Shown here: one piece after another, positions 1 to 11,874 of the stretch
How the letters are laid out: every line of letters starts with the position of its first letter
How positions within the stretch are numbered: the first letter of the stretch is position 1
Assembly: GCA_905233985.1 (NCBI GenBank)
Contig: CAJOFA010000017.1
Coordinates: forward strand, 61,112-125,111
Source: an uncultured Prevotella sp.
Lineage (GTDB): Bacteria > Bacteroidota > Bacteroidia > Bacteroidales > Bacteroidaceae
Reading direction: 5' to 3'
DNA length: 64,000 nucleotides
Made by a program: the position numbers and the translations under genes
Notes under the pieces: model-generated
What the model was told of the DNA's origin: nothing
The model's input: the letters and a program-made list of their open reading frames with translations, nothing else
The model's database searches: none

Positions 1-3
1 CTG

Positions 4-1317
4 ATGCTAACAATATCGATGATGGCACAGGAACCCTGGAAAAAGGGAGGTTTCGAAACCGGACAATATCGGAATCTCTTTGTAGAAATGGGCTATTCCC
101 AAGCCGAAGTTGACGCCAAGGTGCAGGAAGTATTCAATGACGTATTCCGTGGTCCCAACAAGGTCTATTTTGAAGTAGGCGACACGCTGGGCTATATATC
201 CGACGTGAAGAACCACGATGCCCGCACCGAGGGCATGTCGTATGGCATGATGATTGCCGTGCAGTTCGGCGAGAAGGATATCTTTGACCGCCTGTGGCGC
301 TGGAGCAAGAAATATATGCAGCATCAGGATGGGCCACGCAAGGGCTACTTCGCATGGAGTTGTAAGACCGACGGCACACGCAATGCAGACGGGGCAGCAT
401 CCGATGGAGAGCTATACTATATCACAGCTCTTATCTTCGCCTCCAACCGCTGGGGCAATGACACAGGTATCAACTACAAGGCAGAGGCACAACATATACT
501 CGACTGCATACAGCCGAAAGAGTATGAGCCGGAAGCCCGACCGGGTTTCGGTAGATTCGGCCCACAGCCGACAGGCCCGCAGAAGATGTACCTCATTGAC
601 CCCGACACGAAACTTATCACATTCACTCCAGATGGATTCGGACAGCGTTTCACCGACCCCAGTTACCATATCCCTGCCTTTTACGAGGTATGGGCTCGCT
701 GGGCGGACGACGGACGCAGCGACTATTGGACGGAATGTGCCGCAAAGAGCCGTGAGTTCCTGCACAAGGCCATTAATGAGAAGACAGGACTGAACGCAGA
801 CATGTGCCAGTATGACGGCAGTGAGATGCAGATGCCGCGCTTCCCAGGAAGGCCAGATCGTCCGCAGGGTGCTCCCCGTCGTAACGGCAGCAACAACTTC
901 CGCTACGACTCATGGCGCGTACCTATGAACATCACCCTCGACTACGAGTGGAGCTGTGCAGACCACGAATGGCAGCAGAAATATGGTGAAACCATCCAGA
1001 ACTTCTTTTATGCACAAGGAGTAGATAAGTTTTTTGACCAGTATCGTGTTGACGGCACGCTGCCTGAGGGTGACGAGATTCTACAGGCAGGCGGTTTTCG
1101 CAAGCTGCGTCACAGCATCGGCCTGGTAGCCACCACAGCAGCAGCTTCGATGATGTGTTCACACAGCAAGAGCAAGGAGTTCGTTGATGCCCTGTGGAAT
1201 GCTAAGCACGAGCCCTTCGAGGACGGCTACTTCGATGCCTACTATGACGGACTGTTACGTCTCTTTGCTTTCATGCACCTCAGCGGACGTTATCAAGTGA
1301 TAACTCCTAATTCATAA
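4..1317 (+). CDS. Glycoside hydrolase family 8 (reducing-end xylose-releasing exo-oligoxylanase-like)
   Basis: 437-aa ORF; GH8-like motifs (DARTEGMSYGMMIAV, ASDGELYYITALIFA, RYDSWRVPMNITLDYEW). 5' end may be truncated by the window edge. Confidence 0.85.
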   Translation: MLTISMMAQEPWKKGGFETGQYRNLFVEMGYSQAEVDAKVQEVFNDVFRGPNKVYFEVGDTLGYISDVKNHDARTEGMSYGMMIAVQFGEKDIFDRLWRWSKKYMQHQDGPRKGYFAWSCKTDGTRNADGAASDGELYYITALIFASNRWGNDTGINYKAEAQHILDCIQPKEYEPEARPGFGRFGPQPTGPQKMYLIDPDTKLITFTPDGFGQRFTDPSYHIPAFYEVWARWADDGRSDYWTECAAKSREFLHKAINEKTGLNADMCQYDGSEMQMPRFPGRPDRPQGAPRRNGSNNFRYDSWRVPMNITLDYEWSCADHEWQQKYGETIQNFFYAQGVDKFFDQYRVDGTLPEGDEILQAGGFRKLRHSIGLVATTAAASMMCSHSKSKEFVDALWNAKHEPFEDGYFDAYYDGLLRLFAFMHLSGRYQVITPNS

Positions 1318-1344
1318 TTCGTAATCATAATTCATAATTATAAT
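1308..1344. repeat. Degenerate heptamer array, core TAATTCN (about 5 units)
   Basis: taattca|taattcg|taatca|taattca|taattat; overlaps the GH8 stop codon and fills the gap to the next ATG. Confidence 0.8.
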
Positions 1345-2934
1345 ATGATGAAACTGAATGACATACTGAGCGGCCAGTTGAATGCTGCAGAATGGGAAGC
1401 CAAGGGCTATCAGCTTCCCAAGTTCGACATTGCTACAATACGCAAGAAGACACATGAACAGCCTACATGGGTACACTTCGGCGGAGGTAACATCTTCCGC
1501 GCCTTCCCTGCCGCTATCCTCAACGACGCATTAAACACAGGAAAGTACGACCGTGGTGTCATCGTCGCCGAGACCTTTGACTTCGAGGTGATTGACAAAG
1601 CATATACACCATATAATAATCTATCGCTGTTGGTAAGCCTCCAGTCAACAGGAACCATCGAGAAGAAAGTCATTGCCAGCGTCACAGAAGCGCTGAAGGC
1701 CGACCCACAGTTTCCCGACTGGCAGTGTCTGATGGAGATTTTCCGTAACCCCTCGTTGCAGATGATTTCATTCACCATCACCGAGAAAGGCTACACCTTT
1801 AATGAGGCTGACTTGGCACGCGGACTCCAGCCCGTCTTCGCTATGGGTAAGGTCTGCGCACTTCTCTTGGAACGTTTCAATGCCGGACAACTGCCATTAA
1901 CGGTACAGAGTATGGACAACTGCTCTCATAATGGTGACAAAGTCAAAGCAGGCGTCTTCGCATACGCAGAGCGCTGGGTCAGCGACGGACTGGTGCCACA
2001 GGGATTCCTTGACTATCTCAAGGATGAGACGAAGATTACCTTCCCCTGGTCGATGATTGACAAGATAACTCCCCGTCCTCACGAGAAAGTGAAGGAACTG
2101 CTGGCCGCCGATGGCTTCGAGGACAACAACTACATTGAAACGGAGAAGCATACATTTACCGCACCCTTCGTGAACGCTGAGGAAGTGCAGTACCTTGTCA
2201 TCGAGGACAACTACACCAACGGCCGTCCCCCACTCGACCTCGGCGGTGCGCTCTACACCACCCGTGAGACGGTGGACAAAGTTGAGACGATGAAAGTGAC
2301 CACCTGTCTGAACCCCCTCCATACGGCGATGTCCATCTATGGCTGTATGTTGGGCTATACGCTCATCAGCGCAGAGATGAAGGACGAAGACCTGCGTGCC
2401 TTTATCCAGAAGATTGGTTATATGGAGGCAATGCCCGTTGTTGTTGACCCGGGTGTGCTGAACCCCTACGAGTTTATTGGCGCCGTCATCAACCGCCGTC
2501 TTCCCAACCCGTTCATGCCTGATGCTCCACAGCGCATCGCCATGGACACCTCGCAGAAACTGCCTATTCGATTTGGTGAGACACTGAAGAAATATATTGC
2601 CCGTGGTCTTGACAAGAGTAACCTCGTATTGATTCCCCTGACACTGGCTGGCTATGCCCGCTACTTGAAAGGCATCAAGGACGACGGGACTCCGTTCGAA
2701 CCTTCCCCCGACCCCATGTTGGCAGAGCTACAGGCCATTGTCGCCCCGCTGGAGATTGGTAAGCCCGATCAGGACTGGAGTTGCCTCAAAACCCTATACA
2801 GCCGTGCTGATGTATTCGGTCTCGACCTCTATGAGGCGGAACTTGGCGAACAGATAGAGGGTATGGTAAAGGAATTGTATGCAGGCACGGGTGCTGTACG
2901 TGCCACATTGCACAAGTACGTCTCAGAGAGATAA
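1345..2934 (+). CDS. uxuB: Mannitol dehydrogenase family protein, probable fructuronate reductase
   Basis: 529 aa; THVHFGGGNIFRAFPA-type N-terminus and mannitol dehydrogenase C-domain; next to uxaB-like gene. Confidence 0.8.
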   Translation: MMKLNDILSGQLNAAEWEAKGYQLPKFDIATIRKKTHEQPTWVHFGGGNIFRAFPAAILNDALNTGKYDRGVIVAETFDFEVIDKAYTPYNNLSLLVSLQSTGTIEKKVIASVTEALKADPQFPDWQCLMEIFRNPSLQMISFTITEKGYTFNEADLARGLQPVFAMGKVCALLLERFNAGQLPLTVQSMDNCSHNGDKVKAGVFAYAERWVSDGLVPQGFLDYLKDETKITFPWSMIDKITPRPHEKVKELLAADGFEDNNYIETEKHTFTAPFVNAEEVQYLVIEDNYTNGRPPLDLGGALYTTRETVDKVETMKVTTCLNPLHTAMSIYGCMLGYTLISAEMKDEDLRAFIQKIGYMEAMPVVVDPGVLNPYEFIGAVINRRLPNPFMPDAPQRIAMDTSQKLPIRFGETLKKYIARGLDKSNLVLIPLTLAGYARYLKGIKDDGTPFEPSPDPMLAELQAIVAPLEIGKPDQDWSCLKTLYSRADVFGLDLYEAELGEQIEGMVKELYAGTGAVRATLHKYVSER

Positions 2935-2981
2935 AAAACCATTCTCTTTTCCGCAAACCTTTACGCAAATAAACAAGATTT

Positions 2982-3015
2982 CGGAGCGTCATAATTTGGC
3001 GCTCCGTTTTTTTTT
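2982..3015 (+). terminator. Intrinsic terminator
   Basis: CGGAGCG-TCATAATTTGG-CGCTCCG followed by T9. Confidence 0.85.
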
Positions 3016-3018
3016 ATA

Positions 3019-3026
3019 TAATTTTG
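3019..3026 (+). promoter_or_regulatory. Bacteroidales -7 box for uxaB
   Basis: TAATTTTG matching TAnnTTTG, upstream of ATG at 3060. Confidence 0.55.
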
Positions 3027-3059
3027 CATCATCAAAAAGAATAAACACAAACATACCAT

Positions 3060-4499
3060 ATGAAACCTTTAAACAAACAGTTCGCTCCAAAGAGCGTGAT
3101 GCCAGAGAAAGTGATTCAGTTCGGAGAAGGTAATTTCCTCCGTGCGTTCGTAGATTGGATTATCTGGAACATGGACCAGAAGACCGACTTCAACGGCTCT
3201 GTCGTCGTCGTACAGCCCATTGAGAAAGGTATGGTTGAATGGCTCAACGGCCAGGACTGCCTCTATCATGTAAACCTGCAAGGACGTGAGAACGGCAAGC
3301 CCGTCAATACATTGGACCGTATTGATGTCATCAGCCGTGCGCTGAACCCATACACACAGAATGCCGCATTCATGGCACTGGCCGACCAGCCTGAGATGCG
3401 TTTTGTCATCTCTAACACTACCGAGGCCGGTATCGCCTTCGACCCCGCATGCAAACTGGAAGATGCACCCGCCAGCAGTTATCCTGGCAAATTGGTGCAA
3501 CTGCTCTATCGTCGTTACCAAACCTTCAATGGTGACCCCGCGAAGGGACTTATCATCTTTCCCTGCGAGCTCATTTTCCTGAATGGTCACGTACTCAAGG
3601 ACTGTATCTATAAGTATATTGAGCTGTGGCAGCTTGGCGAAGGCTTCAAGAAGTGGTTTGACGAGTCTTGCGGCGTATATGCTACCCTCGTTGACCGCAT
3701 CGTGCCTGGTTTCCCGCGCAATGAAATCAAGGAGATTCAAGAGAAGATCTGCTACCGCGACAACCTCGTGGTACAGGCTGAGACATTCCACCTCTGGGTT
3801 ATTGAGGCTCCAAAAGAAGTAGAAAAGGAATTCCCTGCAGACAAGGCCGGCCTGCACGTGCTGTTCGTTCCCTCAGAAGAGCCCTACCACAAGCGTAAGG
3901 TGACACTACTCAATGGTCCGCACACTGTACTCTCACCTGTAGCATTCCTCAGCGGCGTGAATATCGTACGAGACGCCTGTCAGCACGAAGTCATCGGTAA
4001 GTATATACACAAAGTACAGTTCGACGAACTGATGCATACTCTTGACTTGCCAATGAACGAGCTCGAGAAGTTTGCCGGCGACGTCTTGGAGCGTTTCGAT
4101 AACCCGTTCATTGACCATCAGGTCACAAGCATCATGCTTAATTCATTCCCGAAGTTCCAGACACGTGACCTGCCCGGTCTAAAAACATATTTGGAGCGTA
4201 AGGGTGAACTGCCCAAGGGTCTTGTCTTTGGACTTGCTGCTATTATTTCCTATTACAAAGGTGGTAAACGTGCAGATGGTGTGGAAATCGTTCCCAACGA
4301 TGACCAGAAGATTCTGGACCTGTTGAAGAACCTCTGGGTTACTGGCGACACGCAGAAGGTAGCTGACGGTGTTCTCGGTGCTGAGTTCATCTGGCAAGAA
4401 GACCTCAACAAAATAAAGGGTCTCAATGCTCTCGTAAAGCAGTATCTCGACCTTATTCAGCAGGAGGGTATGCTCGAGGCAGTCAAGACTATTCTGTAA
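3060..4499 (+). CDS. uxaB: Tagaturonate reductase
   Basis: 479 aa; IQFGEGNFLRAFVDWIIWNMDQ N-terminus and mannitol dehydrogenase-like C-terminus. Confidence 0.85.
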   Translation: MKPLNKQFAPKSVMPEKVIQFGEGNFLRAFVDWIIWNMDQKTDFNGSVVVVQPIEKGMVEWLNGQDCLYHVNLQGRENGKPVNTLDRIDVISRALNPYTQNAAFMALADQPEMRFVISNTTEAGIAFDPACKLEDAPASSYPGKLVQLLYRRYQTFNGDPAKGLIIFPCELIFLNGHVLKDCIYKYIELWQLGEGFKKWFDESCGVYATLVDRIVPGFPRNEIKEIQEKICYRDNLVVQAETFHLWVIEAPKEVEKEFPADKAGLHVLFVPSEEPYHKRKVTLLNGPHTVLSPVAFLSGVNIVRDACQHEVIGKYIHKVQFDELMHTLDLPMNELEKFAGDVLERFDNPFIDHQVTSIMLNSFPKFQTRDLPGLKTYLERKGELPKGLVFGLAAIISYYKGGKRADGVEIVPNDDQKILDLLKNLWVTGDTQKVADGVLGAEFIWQEDLNKIKGLNALVKQYLDLIQQEGMLEAVKTIL

Positions 4500-4649
4500 C
4501 ACATAGTCATCCCCCAATGTGGGAAACCGACTCTACGTTCAAGAATGCAAAAGATACTTTTTTGTCTGTTGCATTTCTACTGTTTTTATATAACTTGGTC
4601 AACTCTTCGCGGAAATTACTCTCGCTCAATAAAAAAATGAAACATTTTC

Positions 4650-4680
4650 TTTGTATTACCCTCGTTTATTCGTAACTTTG
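4650..4680 (+). promoter_or_regulatory. Bacteroidales promoter for phoH operon
   Basis: TTTG (4650-4653), 19-bp spacer, TAACTTTG (4673-4680). Confidence 0.75.
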
Positions 4681-4706
4681 CAAGCAAATTTTAAATTTCA
4701 GATCAA

Positions 4707-5717
4707 TTGATAGAGAAACATATTGTATTAGAAGACATTGACTGCGTAGTATTCTATGGGGCGAATAACGTACACTTACAGATGCTCAAGTCATTCTACC
4801 CCAAGTTGCGGATAGTGGCGCGTGACAACGTGTTGCGCGTATTGGGCGACGAGGAACAGATGGCTTCATTTGAGGAAAACATCGAGAAACTGCGCAAACA
4901 TATCCTGAAATTCAACTCGCTGGGCGAGGAAGACCTCATCGATATTGTGAAAGGACACCGTACGAAAGACGACATTCCCGAAGGAGTGCTTGTCTATTCT
5001 ATGTCGGGGCGCCCCATCAAGGCGCGCACAGAAAACCAGCAGCGGCTGATTGAATTCTACGAAGCCAACGACATGGTGTTTGCCGTAGGCCCTGCAGGAA
5101 CAGGTAAGACCTACTTGAGTATTGCCCTCGCTGTGAAAGCGCTCAAAGAGAAAACCGCCAAGAAAATCATCCTTTCCCGTCCTGCCGTTGAAGCAGGAGA
5201 GAAACTCGGATTCCTGCCTGGCGACATGAAGGATAAGATAGACCCTTATCTGCAACCACTCTATGACGCATTAGAGGATATGCTGCCTCAAGTCAAATTG
5301 CAGGACATGATGGAGAAGCACGTCATACAGATTGCTCCGTTGGCATTCATGCGCGGCCGAACGCTGAGTGATGCCGTCGTCATCCTTGACGAAGCACAGA
5401 ACACGACACCTCAGCAGATTCGCATGTTCCTTACCCGTATGGGATGGAATACGAAAATGATTATCACAGGCGACACCTCACAGATTGACTTGCCGCGACC
5501 ACAGCAAAGCGGACTGGTAGAGGCCCTGCATATATTAAAGGACGTGGACGGCATCGGTATTGTCGAACTGACAAAGAAAGACATCGTACGTCATAAACTC
5601 GTTACGCGCATTGTCAATGCATACGAGCATCACGACAAGGAACGCGAAGAAAAATCAAAAACAGGAAACCAACAAATAGATAATACAAAAGATGGTGAAA
5701 GCATTAACAAAGACTGA
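4707..5717 (+). CDS. phoH: PhoH family protein
   Basis: 336 aa; TTG start; Walker [12 protein letters not shown], Walker [13 protein letters not shown]. Confidence 0.9.
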   Translation: MIEKHIVLEDIDCVVFYGANNVHLQMLKSFYPKLRIVARDNVLRVLGDEEQMASFEENIEKLRKHILKFNSLGEEDLIDIVKGHRTKDDIPEGVLVYSMSGRPIKARTENQQRLIEFYEANDMVFAVGPAGTGKTYLSIALAVKALKEKTAKKIILSRPAVEAGEKLGFLPGDMKDKIDPYLQPLYDALEDMLPQVKLQDMMEKHVIQIAPLAFMRGRTLSDAVVILDEAQNTTPQQIRMFLTRMGWNTKMIITGDTSQIDLPRPQQSGLVEALHILKDVDGIGIVELTKKDIVRHKLVTRIVNAYEHHDKEREEKSKTGNQQIDNTKDGESINKD

Positions 5718-6642
5718 TTTCAACTTCAAAGGACAGAAGAGCGTGTACCACGGAAAGGTACGCGATGTGTATAACATCAACGACGACCTGATGGTGATGG
5801 TTGCCACAGACCGCATCTCGGCTTTTGACGTTATCCTGCCCAAAGGTATTCCCTACAAGGGCCAGGTTCTCAACCAGATTGCCGCAAAGTTCCTGGATGC
5901 CACCAGCGACATCTGCCCTAACTGGAAACTGGCTACTCCAGACCCTATGGTGACCGTAGGACTGAAGTGCGAGGGATTCCGTGTAGAAATGATTATCCGT
6001 TCTATTCTCACGGGCTCTGCCTGGCGTGAATACAAGAATGGCTGCCGTGAATTATGTGGGGTGCGCCTGCCTGACGGTATGAAGGAGAACGAGCGCTTCC
6101 CTGAGCCTATCATCACCCCGACGACAAAGGCTGACGAAGGCCATGACCTCAATATTTCACGCGAGGAAATCCTTGTGCAGGGTATCGTCAGCCCTGAAGA
6201 CTATGCCGTGATGGAAGACTACACCCGCAAGCTCTTTGCCCGTGGTCAGGAGATTGCCGCCCGTCAGGGACTCATCCTCGTTGATACGAAGTATGAGTTT
6301 GGTAAGCGCGACGGCAAGGTGTTTCTCATCGACGAGATTCACACTCCCGACTCCTCCCGTTACTTCTACGCCGACGGCTACGAAGAGAAGCTGGCCAAGG
6401 GTGAGCCCCAGAAACAGCTCTCAAAGGAGTTCGTCCGCCAGTGGCTCATTGAGCACAACTTCATGAACGAGCCGGGACAGGTGATGCCTGAGATTACCGA
6501 CGAATATGCTGAAAGTGTCAGCGAACGCTATATCGAGCTGTACGAGCACATCACCGGTGAGCAGTTCCAGAAGGCATCTGCCGACGACGACATCGCCGCA
6601 CGCATCGAGCAGAACGTCAGTCAGTGGCTGAAAGAAAGATAA
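5692..6642 (+). CDS. purC: Phosphoribosylaminoimidazole-succinocarboxamide synthase
   Basis: 316 aa; [40 protein letters not shown] motifs; overlaps phoH 3' end by 26 bp. Confidence 0.95.
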   Translation: MVKALTKTDFNFKGQKSVYHGKVRDVYNINDDLMVMVATDRISAFDVILPKGIPYKGQVLNQIAAKFLDATSDICPNWKLATPDPMVTVGLKCEGFRVEMIIRSILTGSAWREYKNGCRELCGVRLPDGMKENERFPEPIITPTTKADEGHDLNISREEILVQGIVSPEDYAVMEDYTRKLFARGQEIAARQGLILVDTKYEFGKRDGKVFLIDEIHTPDSSRYFYADGYEEKLAKGEPQKQLSKEFVRQWLIEHNFMNEPGQVMPEITDEYAESVSERYIELYEHITGEQFQKASADDDIAARIEQNVSQWLKER

Positions 6643-6648
6643 CAGGAA

Positions 6649-7383
6649 ATGTACGAGCAGGAACAGGTCAAGCCCTACAGTCAGACAGGGGAGAAAGGTC
6701 AGCAGGTGGAACAGATGTTCGACAACATCGCCCCAACCTACGATCAGCTGAACCATCGTCTCTCATGGGACATTGACAAACGCTGGCGGCGCAAGGCCAT
6801 ACAACAGCTGGCCCCATACAAACCCCAGCGCATGCTCGATATCGCAACAGGAACGGGTGACTTTGCCATTCTTGCCGCTCAAATGCTACGCCCGCAACAA
6901 CTGATAGGCGTTGACATCAGCGAGGGCATGATGGAAGTCGGCAGGAAGAAAGTGGCAGAAAAGAAACTCGACGGTATCATCTCCTTTGCCAAAGAGGACT
7001 GTCTCGCCCTGTCGTATGACGACAATGCGTTCGATGCTGTAACTGCTGCTTTTGGCATCCGGAACTTCGCCGACCTCGACAAAGGACTGCACGAGATGTG
7101 CAGGGTACTGAAAAAAGACGGACACCTCTGCATCGTAGAACTGACGACACCCGTCACCTTTCCCATGAAGCAGTTGTTCAAGATCTATTCGCACGCCATC
7201 CTGCCCGTCTATGGCCGCCTGATTTCCAAGGACACCAGCGCCTACAGCTACCTGACACGTAGCATAGAGGCCTTCCCACAAGGCGAGCGGATGATGACTA
7301 TTCTGAAGAATGCCGGCTTTCGTGAAGCCCGATTCCAGCGGCTCACCTTCGGCATCTGCACCATGTATTTTGCAACTAAGTAA
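6649..7383 (+). CDS. ubiE: Demethylmenaquinone methyltransferase
   Basis: 244 aa; class I SAM methyltransferase motifs ([19 protein letters not shown]-type). Confidence 0.92.
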   Translation: MYEQEQVKPYSQTGEKGQQVEQMFDNIAPTYDQLNHRLSWDIDKRWRRKAIQQLAPYKPQRMLDIATGTGDFAILAAQMLRPQQLIGVDISEGMMEVGRKKVAEKKLDGIISFAKEDCLALSYDDNAFDAVTAAFGIRNFADLDKGLHEMCRVLKKDGHLCIVELTTPVTFPMKQLFKIYSHAILPVYGRLISKDTSAYSYLTRSIEAFPQGERMMTILKNAGFREARFQRLTFGICTMYFATK

Positions 7384-7395
7384 CATTCAACGAAT

Positions 7396-8139
7396 ATGGA
7401 CAAATACGGACTTATCGGTTACCCCCTGGGGCATTCTTTCTCCATCAGCTACTTCAACCAGAAGTTTGCTGACGAGGGCATTGACGCTGTCTATGAGAAT
7501 TTCGAGATTGCCAGCATCGACCTCTTGCCCGAAGTGCTTGATATGAACCCTAACCTGAAAGGGCTCAACGTCACCATACCCTACAAGCAAAAGGTGATGC
7601 AGTTCCTCGACAACATCAGTCCTGAGGCACGCGCCATCGGTGCCGTCAACGTCATCAAGGTGAAACACGAGGGAAAGAATATCAAACTCACCGGTTATAA
7701 CTCAGATGTCATCGGCTTCACCAAGAGCATCGAGCCCATGCTGGAGCGTTTCCACAAGAAAGCACTCATCCTGGGCACAGGCGGTGCATCAAAAGCCATC
7801 GACTACGGTTTGAAGTCGTTGGGACTTGAGACCGTATTCGTCAGCCGGTACGAACGCCCTGACACCATCCAGTTTGAAAAGATTACGCCCGAGGTGGTTC
7901 AGGAGTACAACGTCATTGTCAACTGCACACCGTTAGGCATGTACCCCCATACAGATGAATGTCCGCTCCTGCCCTATGAGGCAATGGATAATCGCACCAT
8001 TCTCTACGACCTCATCTATAATCCTGATGAGACACTCTTCATGAAACGTGGTGCAGCAAAAGGTGCCAACGTCAAGAACGGACTGGAAATGCTGCTTCTA
8101 CAAGCCTTCGCCAGTTGGGAGTTCTGGCATGAGAAATAA
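7396..8139 (+). CDS. aroE: Shikimate dehydrogenase
   Basis: 247 aa; GLIGYPLGHSFS, NVTIPYK, LGTGGASKAI, NCTPLGMYP. Confidence 0.93.
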   Translation: MDKYGLIGYPLGHSFSISYFNQKFADEGIDAVYENFEIASIDLLPEVLDMNPNLKGLNVTIPYKQKVMQFLDNISPEARAIGAVNVIKVKHEGKNIKLTGYNSDVIGFTKSIEPMLERFHKKALILGTGGASKAIDYGLKSLGLETVFVSRYERPDTIQFEKITPEVVQEYNVIVNCTPLGMYPHTDECPLLPYEAMDNRTILYDLIYNPDETLFMKRGAAKGANVKNGLEMLLLQAFASWEFWHEK

Positions 8140-8172
8140 AAATAAATCGATAATCCGTAAAACTGAAAATCA

Positions 8173-9360
8173 ATGAACAACAGATATATGATGCGTGGCG
8201 TGAGTGCTGCCAAGGAAGATGTACACAATGCCATAAAGAATATAGACAAAGGAATCTTTCCACAGGCTTTCTGCAAAATCATTCCCGACATCTTGGGAGA
8301 CGACCCGGAGTATTGCAATATCATGCACGCCGACGGTGCCGGCACCAAGTCAAGCCTCGCCTATATGTATTGGAAAGAGACGGGCGACCTCTCCGTCTGG
8401 AAAGGCATTGCCCAGGATGCTATCGTCATGAATACCGACGACCTGCTCTGTGTGGGTGCCGTTGACAACATCCTTGTCAGTTCCACCATCGGACGTAACA
8501 AGATGCTGATTCCCGGTGAGGTAATCTCTGCCATCATCAACGGGACAGACGAGCTTTTGACAGAGCTTCGTGAGATGGGCATCGGCATTTACCCCACAGG
8601 TGGCGAAACTGCTGATGTGGGCGACCTCGTGCGCACCATCATCGTCGATTCCACCGTCACCTGTCGCATGAAACGAAGCGATGTCATTGACAATGCCAAC
8701 ATTCGTCCGGGCGATGTCATCGTAGGTCTCTCCTCCACAGGACAAGCCACCTACGAGAAGCGTTATAACGGCGGCATGGGTTCCAACGGCCTGACCTCTG
8801 CCCGTCATGATGTTTTCGCCAAGTATCTGGCAGAGAACTATCCTGAGAGCTATGACCACGCCGTTCCCAACGAACTCGTCTATAGCGGCAAGTACTGTTT
8901 GACCGACAGCGTTCCGTATGCAGCGACAGAGTCACAGCAAACAGAACTCCCCGACATGGGCCAGCTCGTGCTCTCTCCTACCCGCACCTATGCACCTGTC
9001 ATCAAGAAACTCCTCGACGAGTTGCGTCCTCTAATTCATGGCATGGTACATTGTACGGGTGGAGCCCAGACAAAGGTGCTACACTTTGTCAGCGACAACT
9101 GCCGTGTCATCAAGGACAACATGTTCCCTGTTCCCCCACTCTTCCGCGCCATCCATGAGTGCTCCGGCACCGACTGGAAGGAGATGTACCAGGTGTTCAA
9201 CATGGGGCACCGCATGGAAATCTACGTCCGTCCTGAAGTGGCAGAGCAGGTCATCGCCATCAGCAAGAGCTTTGATATCGACGCCCAGGTCGTTGGTCAC
9301 ATCGAGGAAGGTCCAAAGAGCCTGACCATCCAAAGCGAATTCGGCGAATTCCGTTATTAA
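8173..9360 (+). CDS. purM: AIR synthase (phosphoribosylformylglycinamidine cyclo-ligase) related protein
   Basis: 395 aa; PurM-like MHADGAGTKSSLAY, MNTDDLLCVGA, GGETADVGDLVRT. Confidence 0.85.
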   Translation: MNNRYMMRGVSAAKEDVHNAIKNIDKGIFPQAFCKIIPDILGDDPEYCNIMHADGAGTKSSLAYMYWKETGDLSVWKGIAQDAIVMNTDDLLCVGAVDNILVSSTIGRNKMLIPGEVISAIINGTDELLTELREMGIGIYPTGGETADVGDLVRTIIVDSTVTCRMKRSDVIDNANIRPGDVIVGLSSTGQATYEKRYNGGMGSNGLTSARHDVFAKYLAENYPESYDHAVPNELVYSGKYCLTDSVPYAATESQQTELPDMGQLVLSPTRTYAPVIKKLLDELRPLIHGMVHCTGGAQTKVLHFVSDNCRVIKDNMFPVPPLFRAIHECSGTDWKEMYQVFNMGHRMEIYVRPEVAEQVIAISKSFDIDAQVVGHIEEGPKSLTIQSEFGEFRY

Positions 9361-9401
9361 GAATCTATTTTTGACAATATACATTTAAATAAAATAAGCA
9401 T

Positions 9402-9875
9402 ATGAAAAAACAAATCAAACTGATGAGCTTGTTTCTGAGCATCATGGTATCAATTTTCGCATTGTCAGCATGTGGCGATGATGACAATAACAAAGATGAA
9501 GAAGAAGGTGGCATCAAGGACCGTATTGTCGGTATTTGGGTGTGGGGAGAATCAACTGCATTTAGTCCTTCTGCTCACCACGCAGCACGCTACATCTTCC
9601 GTAGTAATGGCAAATGTGAGTATGAGGAGCATTGGAATGACAGCGATTATTCCTCTCACACAAAAAAATCGGGAACCTTCAGCATTAATAACATCAAACT
9701 GATTATGAACTGGACTTCTGTTACCGTGGACGGAAAAGAACAGGGAACCGAGTTGGATGAAGCAGATATCATGTATCCAGAGTCTGGTGATACAGGGATG
9801 TTCCTGAAACGCTATTATACTGTTGACGGGCGTACCGGTTGGTCAGAAGAGGGTCCTTTCACAAAAGCTAAATAA
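9402..9875 (+). CDS. Hypothetical lipoprotein
   Basis: 157 aa; lipobox LSAC followed by acidic stretch GDDDNNKDEEE. Confidence 0.6.
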   Translation: MKKQIKLMSLFLSIMVSIFALSACGDDDNNKDEEEGGIKDRIVGIWVWGESTAFSPSAHHAARYIFRSNGKCEYEEHWNDSDYSSHTKKSGTFSINNIKLIMNWTSVTVDGKEQGTELDEADIMYPESGDTGMFLKRYYTVDGRTGWSEEGPFTKAK

Positions 9876-9904
9876 CACCTTTCTTCGTACCTGTTAACAA
9901 TTAT

Positions 9905-11014
9905 ATGGAGAATAACAGCATATTACAGAAGCTCGACGGGCTGGAGGCTCGTTTCGAGGAGGTATCGACGCTTATCAGCGACCCGAATGTCATCGGCGAC
10001 CAACAGCGTTTCGTCAAGCTGACAAAGGAATATAAGGACCTGGGCGACATCATGGATGCCCGCAAGCGCTACATTGCCTGCCTGAACAGCATCAAGGAGG
10101 CAAAGGACATTTTGGCCAACGAGGACGATCCCGAGATGAAGGAGATGGCCCGTGAAGAACTGGCCGAGAACGAGGCGTTGCAACCCAAACTGGAGGAGGA
10201 AATCAAGATTGCCCTCATTCCGAAAGACCCTGAGGATGCGAAGAACGTCCAGATGGAAATACGTGCCGGAACGGGTGGTGACGAGGCCTGCCTCTTTGCC
10301 GGCGACCTGTTTAAAATGTATAAGAGCTACTGCGACTCCAAGGACTGGCAGCTCTCTGTAACCAGCGTGTCCGAGGGTGCTGTCGGCGGCTATAAGGAGA
10401 TTGACTTCGCCGTCAGCGGCGCCGATGTCTATGGCACGCTGAAGTATGAGTCGGGCGTGCATCGTGTACAGCGTGTACCCGCCACCGAGACACAGGGGCG
10501 CATGCACACCTCAGCAGCCACCGTCGCCGTACTGCCTGAGGCAGATAAGTTCGAGGTACACATCAACGAGGGAGAAATCAAGTGGGACACCTTCCGCTCC
10601 AGCGGCGCTGGTGGTCAGAACGTCAACAAGGTGGAATCGGGTGTTCGCCTGCGTTATATGTGGAAGAACCCCAACACGGGCGAGACCGAGGAAATCCTCA
10701 TAGAGTGTACAGAGACGCGTGACCAGCCGAAGAACAAGGAACGTGCCCTCTCGCGCCTCTATACCTTTATCTATGATAAGGAACACCAGAAGTATATGGA
10801 CGACATCGCCTCACGCCGTAAGACACTTGTCAGTACGGGCGACCGAAGCGCAAAGATTCGCACCTACAACTTCCCCCAGGGACGCGTTACCGACCATCGC
10901 ATCGGCTATACCACTCACGACCTACAGGGATTCCTCGGCGGCGACATTCAGGCGATGATTGATGCCCTGACTGTGGCCGAGAATGCAGAACGCATGAAAG
11001 AAACAGAATTATGA
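9905..11014 (+). CDS. prfA: Peptide chain release factor 1
   Basis: 369 aa; GGQ motif [18 protein letters not shown]. Confidence 0.95.
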   Translation: MENNSILQKLDGLEARFEEVSTLISDPNVIGDQQRFVKLTKEYKDLGDIMDARKRYIACLNSIKEAKDILANEDDPEMKEMAREELAENEALQPKLEEEIKIALIPKDPEDAKNVQMEIRAGTGGDEACLFAGDLFKMYKSYCDSKDWQLSVTSVSEGAVGGYKEIDFAVSGADVYGTLKYESGVHRVQRVPATETQGRMHTSAATVAVLPEADKFEVHINEGEIKWDTFRSSGAGGQNVNKVESGVRLRYMWKNPNTGETEEILIECTETRDQPKNKERALSRLYTFIYDKEHQKYMDDIASRRKTLVSTGDRSAKIRTYNFPQGRVTDHRIGYTTHDLQGFLGGDIQAMIDALTVAENAERMKETEL

Positions 11015-11841
11015 CCAGACAAGAACTGATACAACAAATCAAGCAGAAGAAGAGTTTTCTCTGCGTGGGTCTTGATAGTGACCCCAAGAAGATGCCCAAG
11101 TGTGTCTTTGACCTGCACGACCCCATCTTTGAATTCAACCGCTCCATCATCGATGCCACAGCCCCCTACTGTGTGGCCTACAAGCCCAACCTGGCTTTCT
11201 ATGAGGCTTACGGCATCAAGGGAATGGAGGCGTTCGTCAACACATGCAACTACATCAAGGAGAACCACCCGCATCACCTGATTATTGCTGATGCGAAGCG
11301 CGGCGACATCGGAAACACCAGTCAGATGTATGCCCGCACATTCTTCGAGGAATACGACATCGACGCCCTTACTGTCGCCCCCTATATGGGCGAGGACTCC
11401 GTCACTCCTTTTCTGCAATACGAAGGCAAGTGGGTCATCCTGTTGGCGCTGACTTCTAACAAGGGCTCGCACGACTTCCAGTTAACGGAAGATGCACAGG
11501 GTGAGCGTTTGTTTGAGAAGGTGCTGAAGACATCCCAGCAATGGGGCACCACCGAGAACATGATGTATGTCGTAGGCGCTACACAAGGCCGCATGTTTGA
11601 GGACATTCGTCGCCTTGCACCTGACCATTTCCTCCTCGTTCCAGGTGTTGGCGCTCAGGGTGGAAGCCTGCAAGAGGTCTGCCAATACGGAATGACGAAG
11701 GATTGTGGCCTGCTCGTCAATTCCTCACGCGGCATTATCTACGCCTGCAACGACGACCACTTCGCTGAGGTGGCAGGCAACAAAGCCCGCGAGTTGCAGC
11801 AGGAAATGGCAGTCGAATTAGAGAAGGCCGGCATCATTTAG
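11011..11841 (+). CDS. pyrF: Orotidine 5'-phosphate decarboxylase
   Basis: 276 aa; [26 protein letters not shown]; 4-bp overlap with prfA. Confidence 0.93.
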   Translation: MTRQELIQQIKQKKSFLCVGLDSDPKKMPKCVFDLHDPIFEFNRSIIDATAPYCVAYKPNLAFYEAYGIKGMEAFVNTCNYIKENHPHHLIIADAKRGDIGNTSQMYARTFFEEYDIDALTVAPYMGEDSVTPFLQYEGKWVILLALTSNKGSHDFQLTEDAQGERLFEKVLKTSQQWGTTENMMYVVGATQGRMFEDIRRLAPDHFLLVPGVGAQGGSLQEVCQYGMTKDCGLLVNSSRGIIYACNDDHFAEVAGNKARELQQEMAVELEKAGII

Positions 11842-11874
11842 GGACCCCGAGGACATCGTTAGGACAACAGCGGC

